Source of the DNA: Pseudomonadota bacterium | GTDB taxonomy: Bacteria > Desulfobacterota > Desulfobacteria > Desulfobacterales > JAHIVH01 | Reading direction: 5' to 3' | Length of the DNA stretch: 64,000 nt | Assembly (NCBI GenBank): GCA_018816735.1 | Contig: JAHIVH010000060.1 | Span: forward strand, 1-64,000 | Part shown: piece after piece, positions 17,548-26,900 of the stretch | Layout of the letters: each line of letters opens with the position of its first letter | How positions within the stretch are numbered: the first letter of the stretch is position 1 | Made by a program: the position numbers and the translations under genes | The notes under the pieces: model-generated | Databases searched by the model: none | What the model was told of the DNA's origin: nothing | The model's input: only the letters and a program-made list of their open reading frames with translations

Positions 17548-19011
17548 ATGAAGCCCGAATTTGACAATCCTGATCTTTTCAGTTTTGATGACAGTTTTGC
17601 AAGTCTTTATCATTTGGGGACCATCAAAAAAAAAGTGATTAATGTCGCCAGAAAGGACTTTGAGGAATACAGGGTGTTTGCCAGAGAACACCTTCGGCCG
17701 CTTGCACTTGCGGCCGATTTGAGAGCGCAAAAAGACAAGAATTCTCTGGCAGACGACATGCTTGCCCTGGCAGTCAAGCACAAAATGCTGACCCGGATGA
17801 TACCCCAATTTCTTGGGGGAACAGGAAGTGGCGTCATGTGGGGGTTGAATCCAGGTATAGAAGAATTGGCATCTGTCGATCCCTGTTATAATGGGGGGGT
17901 TATTGCCGGGCATGGCCTGGGATTTGTGGCCTTGTCCATGACCATGAATATGGAACGGATGGAGTGGGTGGCTGAGCAAACCGTGAAAGGTGAGCAGGAA
18001 GGGAAGCCGTTTTTAATTGATTGTGCCATCACGGAACCGATGGCCGGCACGGATTATGAAGAAGTTGATCTTCTGCCCAGGGCCAGGCTGATGTCCAGTG
18101 CAAAACGCGTTAACGGCGGTGCTGTGCTGAATGGGAGTAAATGTTTTATCAGCAGCGGTCATTTGGCGAATTATCATTTACTCATCATGCCCTATGATAT
18201 TAATGATCCTGTCAATTCCAATGGCATGTTTCTTGTGGCAAATGACGCACCGGGTTTTAATCTCGGAAGGATTGAAGACAAAATGGGAATGAAAGCCGGT
18301 GCTGCCAGTGAATTGGTCTTCAAAGACTGTTTTGTGCCTGAACAAAATATCCTCTATTCATATGATGATTTCAGTGAAAGTTATGCAGAGGAATTGGTCA
18401 TGGCTGTATTGGGCATTACCCGGATCACGGTTGGTGCTGTCGGTACGGGAATTGCCAGAGGCGCGTTTGAGCACGCACTGTCGTTTGCCAAAAATCATAA
18501 ATGGAAAGGGAAGACGATTATCCATCAGCAATGGGCTCAGGAAAGGCTGACCAATATGCTCATGAATGTCTATACAGCCAGAAATGCCTATCTTGAAGCC
18601 AGTTATGTATTGTATACAACATTGATGCCAGGACACATGCCTGGTTTTATGAACACGGATATCGTTAGAAAAATGTACAACAATTCAATTGCCAAAAGGC
18701 TTCGATACACGAAAATGGCCAGAAAGGCGATGCTGAAAACAATTAAATCCATGCCTGAAAATGAGAAACAGCGTCTGCAATTCTATTCCAGCATGGCAAA
18801 GGTGGTGGGCACGGATATTGGCATGCAGAATTGTCACAGCGCCATGGAAATGATGGGTGAATATGGCCTTCGTCATGATGTGGGAATGGAAAAACTTTTC
18901 CGCGATGCCAAGCTTTGCCAGATTTTCGAGGGAACAAACCAGTTGAACCGGTTGAACATGTTTAAGTATTTTATCGGAAGAAATATACCGGATGTGAAGG
19001 TGTTTGGGTAG
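17548..19011 (+). CDS. Acyl-CoA dehydrogenase, catalytic type
   Basis: FAD enzyme that forms the alpha-beta double bond of an acyl-CoA. At 487 residues it is longer than the usual 380. It keeps the flavin/substrate motif CAITEPMAGTDYEEVD near 155-170 and the C-terminal IFEGTNQLNR with the Glu in the position of the catalytic base. The extra length is an N-terminal extension plus an insertion before the last helices. The start follows GAGAGGAGG. The next gene, 80 bp on, encodes a second family member that lacks these motifs, so the two may form a heteromer. Confidence 0.88.
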   Translation: MKPEFDNPDLFSFDDSFASLYHLGTIKKKVINVARKDFEEYRVFAREHLRPLALAADLRAQKDKNSLADDMLALAVKHKMLTRMIPQFLGGTGSGVMWGLNPGIEELASVDPCYNGGVIAGHGLGFVALSMTMNMERMEWVAEQTVKGEQEGKPFLIDCAITEPMAGTDYEEVDLLPRARLMSSAKRVNGGAVLNGSKCFISSGHLANYHLLIMPYDINDPVNSNGMFLVANDAPGFNLGRIEDKMGMKAGAASELVFKDCFVPEQNILYSYDDFSESYAEELVMAVLGITRITVGAVGTGIARGAFEHALSFAKNHKWKGKTIIHQQWAQERLTNMLMNVYTARNAYLEASYVLYTTLMPGHMPGFMNTDIVRKMYNNSIAKRLRYTKMARKAMLKTIKSMPENEKQRLQFYSSMAKVVGTDIGMQNCHSAMEMMGEYGLRHDVGMEKLFRDAKLCQIFEGTNQLNRLNMFKYFIGRNIPDVKVFG

Positions 19012-19091
19012 TGCCATCATTGTTGACAAGCCGTCTCAACCCTGCTTCAAAGCAGGTGAGGTAGAGATAAAAAAATACGAGGAGGTATGAA

Positions 19092-20228
19092 ATGGAAGCT
19101 TTGGGAGCAAAAGAGATTAAAGCCTATCATGATACGGCAGCGAATTTCGCTAAAAAGGAAATAAAGCCTGATGCCCTTGAATATGACCGGTTCCCGTTTG
19201 CTGATTTTAACCGGACGGTTGTGGACAAGCTGAGCGCCAATGAATTTCTGGCTCCGACCCTGCCTGAAGCACTGGGGGGGGCAGGTGCGGGAATGCGTGT
19301 TCTGGGAGCCATGCTGGAAGAAATCGCAAAAGAAGATGCGTCCATGGCGGTGCTGATACTGATTCAATCCATGTCGTATCATATTTTAGCCGAACTGGGT
19401 ACGGAAGATATGATGAAACGATGGAACATTTTGCCTGAAAAGGGAAACCCTGATCTTCTTTCCCTGCCCATTTATTCTGATCCGGAGGATTTGCCGGATA
19501 CAATAATAGCGGTAAAAACGAAAGAGGGATATTCATTAAAAGGCGCGATCACCTATTTGCCATGCCTGCCGGTTGCAAAGGCCGCCATTATACCTGCCAG
19601 AATTGAAGGGGCGGACAATCGCGCGCTTTTTATTGTTGAGACAGATAGAAAGGGCATGGCCATAAGTGAGCCGATTGTCAGTCTTGGGTTTAGAGGATGC
19701 CCCCATGCAGATTTGACCCTTGATCAGGTCGTTGTGCCCGAAGCCAGCCTCCTGGGTGGAGAAAAAGGCGAGGCCGCGTTTGGCGTGATTGCTGAAAAAT
19801 ACAGAGGCCCTGTGTCTGCGATTGCTTTGGGCATCATAAAAGGGGCCTGCCAGACAGCAAAAAATTATGCAAAGGAGCGATACCAGGGCGGAAAACAGAT
19901 CATAGAGCATCATATGGTAAGAAAAATGCTGTCAGACATGGTCGCATGGATTGATGTCATTTCCTCTGCTGCCGAACACGCCTGTCAGCTGTCGGATAAT
20001 AAAAAAGACCCGCGTTCCCGTTCCAAATTACTTTCCATTCAAACGATTGTCACATCTGCAGTGACACGGGCAACCACAGATGGTGTTCAGGTTCTGGGCG
20101 GGTACGGATATATGCACGAATATGGCCAGGAAAAAAGAATGCGTGACGCCAAGCAACTGCAGGCCGTTTTTGGCAGCATGCCTTTAAAGGAAATGCGGGT
20201 TATAGACCGGGATCTTTCGACAAATTGA
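19092..20228 (+). CDS. Acyl-CoA dehydrogenase-like protein without catalytic motif
   Basis: The 378-residue protein has the full acyl-CoA dehydrogenase fold, with the N-terminal helical part, beta domain and the GYGYMHEYGQEKRMRDAK helix near the end. Two signatures are missing. The TEPxAGSD flavin motif reads PIYSDPEDLPD, and the YEGTxxIxR segment with the catalytic Glu reads AVFGSMPLKEMR. The alternative Glu position used by isovaleryl-type enzymes is Tyr (EKYRGPV). It is therefore probably non-catalytic and a structural partner of the preceding enzyme, as in heteromeric dehydrogenases of steroid breakdown. ACGAGGAGG precedes the ATG. Confidence 0.82.
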   Translation: MEALGAKEIKAYHDTAANFAKKEIKPDALEYDRFPFADFNRTVVDKLSANEFLAPTLPEALGGAGAGMRVLGAMLEEIAKEDASMAVLILIQSMSYHILAELGTEDMMKRWNILPEKGNPDLLSLPIYSDPEDLPDTIIAVKTKEGYSLKGAITYLPCLPVAKAAIIPARIEGADNRALFIVETDRKGMAISEPIVSLGFRGCPHADLTLDQVVVPEASLLGGEKGEAAFGVIAEKYRGPVSAIALGIIKGACQTAKNYAKERYQGGKQIIEHHMVRKMLSDMVAWIDVISSAAEHACQLSDNKKDPRSRSKLLSIQTIVTSAVTRATTDGVQVLGGYGYMHEYGQEKRMRDAKQLQAVFGSMPLKEMRVIDRDLSTN

Positions 20229-20240
20229 TAATTGATAAGT

Positions 20241-20266
20241 AAAAACCTGGTCCTTGAGGGCCAGGT
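20241..20266 (-). terminator. Rho-independent terminator on the minus strand
   Basis: ACCTGGTCC and GGGCCAGGT pair around a four-base loop. On the minus strand the hairpin is followed directly by five T residues (A at 20241-20245 on the plus strand). On the plus strand there is no T run, so it fits a minus-strand transcript coming from the small frame at 20301-20396. Confidence 0.6.
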
Positions 20267-20300
20267 CAGCAAAGACAGGCTATGTTTTCCTATTCCGGAC

Positions 20301-20396
20301 CTATTTTTCAGGCGCATCAATTTTGTTTGTGACTTCTTCTGCCCGCTTTTTTATCGATTGCACAACCGCCAATGCCGTTGACACGTTTATCCCCAT
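20301..20396 (-). CDS. Candidate small protein (31 residues)
   Basis: A short frame, ATG at 20396 to TAG at 20301, encodes MGINVSTALAVVQS, then a Lys/Glu-rich tail ending DAPEK. It is supported by a TATAAT box on the same strand at 20447-20452 and by the hairpin-plus-T5 terminator 35 bp after the stop. It has no clear ribosome binding site. An upstream in-frame GTG would add a hydrophobic stretch. No family is recognised. It may be a small membrane-associated protein or the coding appearance of a small RNA. Confidence 0.35.
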   Translation of the reverse strand: MGINVSTALAVVQSIKKRAEEVTNKIDAPEK

Positions 20397-20662
20397 GGTA
20401 ATTGAAAAATATATAAAATAAATTCCCAGCACATACAACCGTATAAATTATACCTTGATGTGGGAATGAAGGTCTTGTATAGTTTTTGATATTTTTAATC
20501 CTGTTTGTGCATAATGCATATGCCAAAGTAATTATTAACAGGGCCAATCCATATCATTCCGGATACAGACGATGACGGAATACCTGAAACATATTGAGGC
20601 TCATCAGAACGTTCTTGAAAAAAAATGCTTGAATTTTAGAGAAATACGTCCAGGGAACAGAA

Positions 20663-22582
20663 ATGACAGAAGCCGATAACCGTTACAAAAGCATGTTCGA
20701 AGATTGCCACGCGGTAATGCTGATCTTAAATCCGGAAACCGGTGATATAGAGAATGCAAACCGTGCAGCCTGTCTTTTTTATGGTTACAGCCATGAGATA
20801 ATAACGAAAATGGCGATTTCAGACATTAACATGATGTCCAGGGAAGAAGTGGCCATAGAAATGAAAAAAGCCAGGAATGAGGAGCGCCATTATTTCCTGT
20901 TCAAGCATCGCCTGGCTGATGGAAATATCCGGGATGTGGAAGTTTACAGTGGCCCTGTCACCATGCAGGGTAAGCAATTGCTGTATTCAATCATTCACGA
21001 TGTGACAATCCGGATGGAGGCGGAAGAAAATCTCAAAAAAGCAAAAGCGGATGCCGAGAGAGCCAATGCCGCCAAAAGTGAATTTCTGGCAAACATGAGC
21101 CATGAGATAAGAACGCCGCTTAATGCTGTCACAGGATTTGCAGAGCTTCTGACAGCAATGGTCACAGATGAGACCCAAAGGGGTTACCTTGATGCCATCA
21201 AGGCAGCAGGAAAAAGTCTTTTAACATTGGTAAACGATATCCTGGATCTTTCAAAAATTGAAGCTGGCATGATGGAAATCTTTTTATATCCCGTTGATCC
21301 CATGGCCATATTCAACGAGATTGAACAGATTTTTGCCATGAAAGTAAAAGAGAAAGGTCTTCGATTTGAATTAGAAATAGATAAAACCATACCGTCTTCC
21401 CTGATGCTTGATGAAACGCGGTTAAGACAGGTTTTACTCAATATCGCAGGAAATGCCGTCAAATTTACAGATGAGGGGTATGTCAAAGTATCTGTGTCCA
21501 AAAGAGGGCACAATACGGCTGAGGGAAAGCTGGGTCTGATTATTTCTGTTGAAGACACGGGTATAGGCATTCCCGAAGATCAGGTGGGTTCGATTTTTCA
21601 GATATTCAAGCAACGTCCCGGTCAGAATATAAAATTGTATGGCGGGACAGGCCTTGGCCTTTCCATCAGCAAAAAGCTTGTTGAAATGATGCATGGGGAA
21701 ATTCAGGTGACCAGCCGTGTAAACAAGGGCAGTGTATTTAAAATTTTTTTAAGAGACATATCTGTGGCGCCTTTCCCTGCTTTTGTCGAAAGACGGAAAA
21801 CATTTGATTTTGAAAAAATACGGTTTGATGGGGGCAATGTGCTTGTTGTGGACGATGTGGAATCAAACAGGCGGGTACTCAGGGAGATTCTGTCACGGTC
21901 GAATTTGAAAGTTATCGAGGCATCCAATGGTCAGGAGGGGCTTCTCATGCTCAGGGAAAGACGACCCGATATGGTCATCATGGATATAAGGATGCCTGTC
22001 ATGGATGGATTTCAGATGGTCCAATGCATGAAAACCGAGCCGGATTTTCAAAATATCCCGGTTATTGCCCTGACCGCATCCACGCAAATGGATGATAAGA
22101 ACAAGATCCTTTTTGCCGGCTTTAAGGCGTTTTTACCAAAACCGGTTAATATGTCTGCACTCTTTCGTGAACTGACGCACTATCTGCCTTATGTTAAAAC
22201 AGGCCAGACCATACACGGAAGATCGGATATAGCCGATGCACTGGCAAACCTGAAAACGGATGACAACCACCGGTTTGGTGAATTGTTAAAAGAACTCCAT
22301 AAAACGGTTCAGCCCCGGATACAATCGATTAAAGGGGCAATAAAAATGAAAGATATAAATGAATTTGGACACCAGATCCGGAGTATTGGAGAAAAATACG
22401 CAATCGCTGCTTTATCTGAAACAGGTGATGACATTATTTTGTTCGCAGATAATTTTGATATTGTTCGGATAAAAGAGAGCGTGTTTCAGCTATCAGAAAT
22501 TCTTGAAAGAGAAGTTCACCATAATATATCAATTTCAGATCGCCTGAAACCGCCACAGAACGGTTTCGCAACCAAATCCTGA
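20663..22582 (+). CDS. Hybrid histidine kinase (PAS-HisKA-HATPase-REC)
   Basis: Signal-transduction kinase of 639 residues with no membrane segment, so probably cytoplasmic. A PAS domain covers about 1-120. The dimerisation helix has the phospho-acceptor His147 (MSHEIRTPL). The ATPase domain has the N box around 260 and the G boxes DTGIGIP and GGTGLGLSI. A receiver domain follows at about 392-510 with Asp441. The last 120 residues are helical and may be a degenerate phosphotransfer domain. The start follows CCAGGGAACAG. It is followed 19 bp later by a response regulator, its likely partner. Confidence 0.9.
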   Translation: MTEADNRYKSMFEDCHAVMLILNPETGDIENANRAACLFYGYSHEIITKMAISDINMMSREEVAIEMKKARNEERHYFLFKHRLADGNIRDVEVYSGPVTMQGKQLLYSIIHDVTIRMEAEENLKKAKADAERANAAKSEFLANMSHEIRTPLNAVTGFAELLTAMVTDETQRGYLDAIKAAGKSLLTLVNDILDLSKIEAGMMEIFLYPVDPMAIFNEIEQIFAMKVKEKGLRFELEIDKTIPSSLMLDETRLRQVLLNIAGNAVKFTDEGYVKVSVSKRGHNTAEGKLGLIISVEDTGIGIPEDQVGSIFQIFKQRPGQNIKLYGGTGLGLSISKKLVEMMHGEIQVTSRVNKGSVFKIFLRDISVAPFPAFVERRKTFDFEKIRFDGGNVLVVDDVESNRRVLREILSRSNLKVIEASNGQEGLLMLRERRPDMVIMDIRMPVMDGFQMVQCMKTEPDFQNIPVIALTASTQMDDKNKILFAGFKAFLPKPVNMSALFRELTHYLPYVKTGQTIHGRSDIADALANLKTDDNHRFGELLKELHKTVQPRIQSIKGAIKMKDINEFGHQIRSIGEKYAIAALSETGDDIILFADNFDIVRIKESVFQLSEILEREVHHNISISDRLKPPQNGFATKS

Positions 22583-22601
22583 CATGCATGGAGGATTTTT
22601 A

Positions 22602-23195
22602 ATGAAACAACGATCTCCATTAATCCTGATTGTGGATGACAATCCCCAGAATATCAAGGTGCTTGGTACCATTATTGGCAAAGCAGGATATGAGGTGGCC
22701 ATTGCCATGAAGGGAAAAGATGCGCTTTTGATGCTTGAAAAAGAAACCCCCGACCTGATCCTTCTGGATATCATGATGCCGGAAATGGATGGGTATGAAG
22801 TGTGTGCGCATATCAAGTCAAATAAAAAAACCTGTGATATTCCCGTGATATTTCTTACAGCCAAAAGAGAAACCGATGATCTCGTAAGAGCATTTAATGT
22901 GGGGGGCGTCGATTATGTGACAAAACCGTTCAACGCAAACGAGCTTCTCATGAGGGTCAGAACTCACGTGGAGCTGAAGCTTGCCAGAGAAGAGATCAGG
23001 ACCCTGAAGGGAATTATTCCCATTTGCGCCAATTGTAAAAAAATAAGGGATGACAAAGGGTTCTGGGATCAGGTGGAGACATACATCACCAAACACACAG
23101 AAGCAAAATTCAGCCATGGCCTGTGCCCGGTTTGTGAAAAAAATCTCTATGGTGACAAGGAGTGGTATCATAAAAAACACAGAAAGGAAGACTAA
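22602..23195 (+). CDS. Response regulator with C-terminal four-cysteine domain
   Basis: The 197-residue protein begins at the ATG preceded by GGAGG. Residues 6-125 are a receiver domain with phospho-acceptor Asp56 (LLDIMMPEMDG) and Lys109. A short coiled linker leads to a C-terminal domain with two CxxC pairs (Cys142/Cys145 and Cys175/Cys178) and a conserved-looking IRDDKGFWDQVE core. The four cysteines suggest a metal site, probably zinc. I know this tail as a recurring but poorly characterised output in deltaproteobacterial regulators and kinases. It is likely paired with the upstream hybrid kinase. Confidence 0.87.
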   Translation: MKQRSPLILIVDDNPQNIKVLGTIIGKAGYEVAIAMKGKDALLMLEKETPDLILLDIMMPEMDGYEVCAHIKSNKKTCDIPVIFLTAKRETDDLVRAFNVGGVDYVTKPFNANELLMRVRTHVELKLAREEIRTLKGIIPICANCKKIRDDKGFWDQVETYITKHTEAKFSHGLCPVCEKNLYGDKEWYHKKHRKED

Positions 23196-23361
23196 TCTGT
23201 ATTTCAGAAACGCCTGTCGGGTATTTTTACGACCTGTCAAGATGAATGCCAATTCGAGTGTAAAAAAAGGTTTCCTGCCTCCCGCCCGTTCGCGGATTTT
23301 TTTTCGATAATATAAAAAATAATAAATTCAGATGGATATCCTTCAACAGAAAAAGCGGTTA

Positions 23362-23377
23362 TGGCATCTATTTTGCT
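23362..23377 (+). promoter_or_regulatory. Candidate sigma-54 promoter of the hox operon
   Basis: TGGCAT-N5-TTGCT fits the -24/-12 consensus TGGCAC-N5-TTGCW with one mismatch and exact spacing. Transcription would start near 23389, leaving a short leader with the AGGAGG site at 23391-23396 before the GTG at 23405. Many hydrogenase operons use sigma-54. Confidence 0.55.
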
Positions 23378-23404
23378 ATTACTGAAATCGAGGAGGATCA
23401 TCCG

Positions 23405-23914
23405 GTGACAGAACAAAACAACCATCAAAAGGAAGATCTGAATGCAGAGGCATTCACTGCCGGGGAACTTGCCATTGTGGATGATGTCATTGCCAGGCAT
23501 CGATCAAGGCCCGGATCACTTATTCCGGTGCTTGAAGAAATTCAGGAAGCCATCGGGTATCTTCCCAAATCCATTCAACAACGGGTTGCTGCAGGATTAA
23601 AAACGCCACTGGGAGAAGTCTATGGCGTGGTCAGTTTTTATTCTTTTTTCACCATGACCCCGCGCGGTCGCCATACAACCCGATGCTGTCTGGGAACCGC
23701 ATGTTATGTCCGGGGAGGGAAAAGGAATCTTGACAAATTGATAGATATATTGACGGTCAAGCCAGGTGAAACAACACCGGACAGACAGTATTCGCTTGAA
23801 ACAGTACGATGTCTGGGAGCCTGCGGGCTGGCACCGGTCATGATGGTGGATGATGACACGTATCGGCAGGTCAAGCCTTCCAGCATTGTTGAAATATTAA
23901 ATATATATAAATAA
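23405..23914 (+). CDS. hoxE: Hydrogenase diaphorase subunit HoxE/NuoE-like
   Basis: Thioredoxin-fold [2Fe-2S] subunit of 169 residues, first gene of the hydrogenase operon. The cluster ligands are Cys95, Cys100, Cys136 and Cys140 (CCLGTACYVRGG and VRCLGACGLAP). It would pass electrons between the flavin subunit and the rest of the diaphorase module. The start is GTG after GAGGAGG. The stop is 8 bp before the next gene. HndA, of NADP-reducing hydrogenases, and NuoE have the same fold. The HoxE name rests on the hoxY and hoxH genes further down. Confidence 0.88.
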   Translation: MTEQNNHQKEDLNAEAFTAGELAIVDDVIARHRSRPGSLIPVLEEIQEAIGYLPKSIQQRVAAGLKTPLGEVYGVVSFYSFFTMTPRGRHTTRCCLGTACYVRGGKRNLDKLIDILTVKPGETTPDRQYSLETVRCLGACGLAPVMMVDDDTYRQVKPSSIVEILNIYK

Positions 23915-23922
23915 GGATCTTT

Positions 23923-26900
23923 GTGGTGCCCCGACTGAGATTAGAAGATTTATACCGCATTAAAGGTGATCTCCTGAGAAAAAATGCCTTGGATCCGGAG
24001 AGGCATGCGGTTCGTGTAACCGTTCATATGGGTACGTGCGGGATTTCCTCCGGGGCAGATAAAATTTACGAGGCAATGGCTTCTGAGCTGGAAAAAACAG
24101 GTCGCAAAGATATTTTACTGACAACGTCCGGATGCGCCGGTATCTGCAACCGGGAACCCTTGGTCACCGTTGAGCGGTTCGGGCGGGAACCGGTAAAATA
24201 CGCCGAACTGACCCTGGAGAGCGCACGCACGATTTTTCAAAAGCATGTCCTTGATGGCCAGATTGTTTCTGAATTGGCTTTTGTCAGGGGATGGGAACAG
24301 CAGGACAAGGCTTTCGAAGGGTTGCCGGGGCCGGATGAAGCGCATGTCCGGCCAATTCGCGAGGTGCCTTTCTTCGGCATGCAGCAGTTGTGGGTGATGC
24401 GGAACCGTGGATTGATTCAGGCGGAAAAGATCGATGAGTATATCGGACGGGACGGTTATTTCGGTGTTGCCAAGGCATTGCATCAGATGCAGGGTGAAGA
24501 GATCATAAAGGAAATCAAGGTATCGGGAATCCGGGGCCGTGGCGGTGGCGGATTCCCTACGGGTTTGAAATGGGAATTTGCGTCCCGTTCCCGAAGCGAC
24601 ATTAAATATGTGCTGTGTAATGCCGACGAAGGAGACCCGGGCGCTTTCATGGACCGTTGTGTGCTGGAGTCCGATCCCCATGCGGTTCTTGAAGGCATGA
24701 TCATTGCCGCCAGGGCGATCAATTCCCATCACGGTTACATCTATTGCCGGGCCGAATATCCCCTTGCTGTCCGGATGTTGAATCTGGCCATCGCTCAGGC
24801 AAGGGAATACGGTCTGCTCGGTAAAGATATTCTCTCTTCCGGATTTGATTTTGATATCGAAGTATATCGCGGAGCCGGTGCTTTCGTATGCGGTGAAGAA
24901 ACAGCCTTGATGACATCCATTGAAGGCAAACGGGGCACTCCCCGGCCAAGGCCTCCTTTTCCGGCCATTCAGGGCTTATGGAAAAAGCCGACCATTTTAA
25001 ACAACGTTGAGACTCTGGCCAATATTCCCCAGATCATTTTAAATGGTGGCAAGTGGTATGCTGCCGCTGGTTTTAAAAACAGCCGCGGGACAAAAGTGTT
25101 TGCCCTGACCGGAGATGTGCGGAATGTCGGGCTTGTGGAAGTCCCCATGGGTATTTCCATAGGAAGCATCATTTATGATGTGGGCGGAGGTATTCCGGGA
25201 GGAAAGACGTTCAAGGCGGTTCAGCTGGGCGGTCCCTCTGGCGGGTGTATCCCGGTGACGCATCTGAATGCTTCCGTCGATTATGAAACCATCGTTCGTC
25301 TGGGCGCCATTGTGGGGTCCGGCGGAATGATCGTGATGGATGAGGACAAATGCGTGGTGGACGTGGCCCGCTTTTTCATGGAATTCTGTCGGGATGAATC
25401 CTGCGGCAAATGCACGCCCTGTCGGGTGGGTACTGAAAAAATGCTGGAAATTCTGACGCGCATTTGCGAGAACCAGGGCAGGGAAGGCGATATCGAAACC
25501 CTTGAAAAATGGGCAGACATCATGAAAAATACCGCTCTGTGCGGATTGGGGCAGACTGCTCCCAACCCGGTGCTCTCCACTTTGCGTTATTTCAGACATG
25601 AATATGAAATGCATATCAGGGATCGTCGCTGTCCCGCAGTTGTCTGCGCTTCATTTTTCAAGTCTCCCTGCCAGCATGCCTGTCCCATCGGCATGGATAT
25701 CCCTTCATACATCGCCCTCCTCAAGGCTGGCCGGATATCCGATGCCTATCAGGTCCTGTTACGAACCAATCCGTTTCCCGGTATCTGCGGACGAATCTGC
25801 GATCACAAATGCGAATTGAAATGCCGCAGATCGACACTGGATGAACCGGTTCATATTAAATACCTGAAAAGATATATTTCCGATCATGCCATGCGGCCAT
25901 CTGTAAAGCGTGCCAGCATGGATCGCCGGGAGAAAATAGCTGTGATCGGTGCAGGTCCCGCAGGGCTGACCGCTGCAAGGGATCTTGCCTTGAGAGGATA
26001 TCGTGTGACCGTCTATGAAGAACTGCCGGAAGCAGGCGGAATGCTTCGGTGGGGAGTTCCTGCATATAGGCTGCCCCGGGATATCTTAACGCGTGAGATT
26101 CAGGACATTCTGGATTTGGGAATCGAACTGAAATGCCGGGCGCGAGTGGGGCGTGATATCTCATGGGATACGGTCAGAAATCAATACGATGCCATATATA
26201 TTGCCATTGGTGCGCAAAAAAGCATTAAAGCGAATATTGAAGGAGATGGCCTGATGGGGGTCACAAGTGCGGTTGAATTCCTGCGAGAGATCAACCTGGG
26301 AGGGAATCCCTTTATCGGCAAACACATGGCAGTCATTGGCGGAGGGAATTCAGCCATTGATGCGGCCCAGTGTGCCCTGCGGCTTGGGGCACCGGACGTA
26401 ACCATCATGTACCGCCGGACACGGCAGGAAATGCCTGCACTTCCCGAGGAGATTCTTGCGGCGGAAAAAGAAGGTGTAAAAATCAAATTTTTGCTTTCAC
26501 CGGTCAGACTCCATGGCGAAAATGGCCATGTGAAACAGCTCATTTGCCAACAAATGACTCTGGGAGAGTTTGACAGCAGCGGAAGGAGAAAACCGGTTCC
26601 CTGTCTGGGCAGCACAGTGGCTATGGCAGTGGATCAGGTCATTCTGGCGGTCGGTCAGACACTGGAGGATTCATTTGACTTGCAAAAAAACGGTATCGAC
26701 CTGGATAAAAACGGTTGGATTGTCATTGAAAAGGGCCTCAAGACACAAACGTCCATCCCCATGGTGTTTGCCGGAGGCGATGCGGTGACCGGTCCGGATA
26801 CGGTAGCAGGTGCGATTGCCTCAGGCCGCCATGCTGCCAGAGAAATTGATGCTGCCATTTGCAACAAAAATGGAGAATCTCCGCATGTTGATGACAGAAA

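Noticed and set aside
20572..20677. 35-codon frame overlapping the start of the hybrid kinase, as an N-terminal extension by frameshift
   Set aside because: The kinase has its own start behind a purine-rich site and a complete PAS domain; there is no evidence that the short frame belongs to it.
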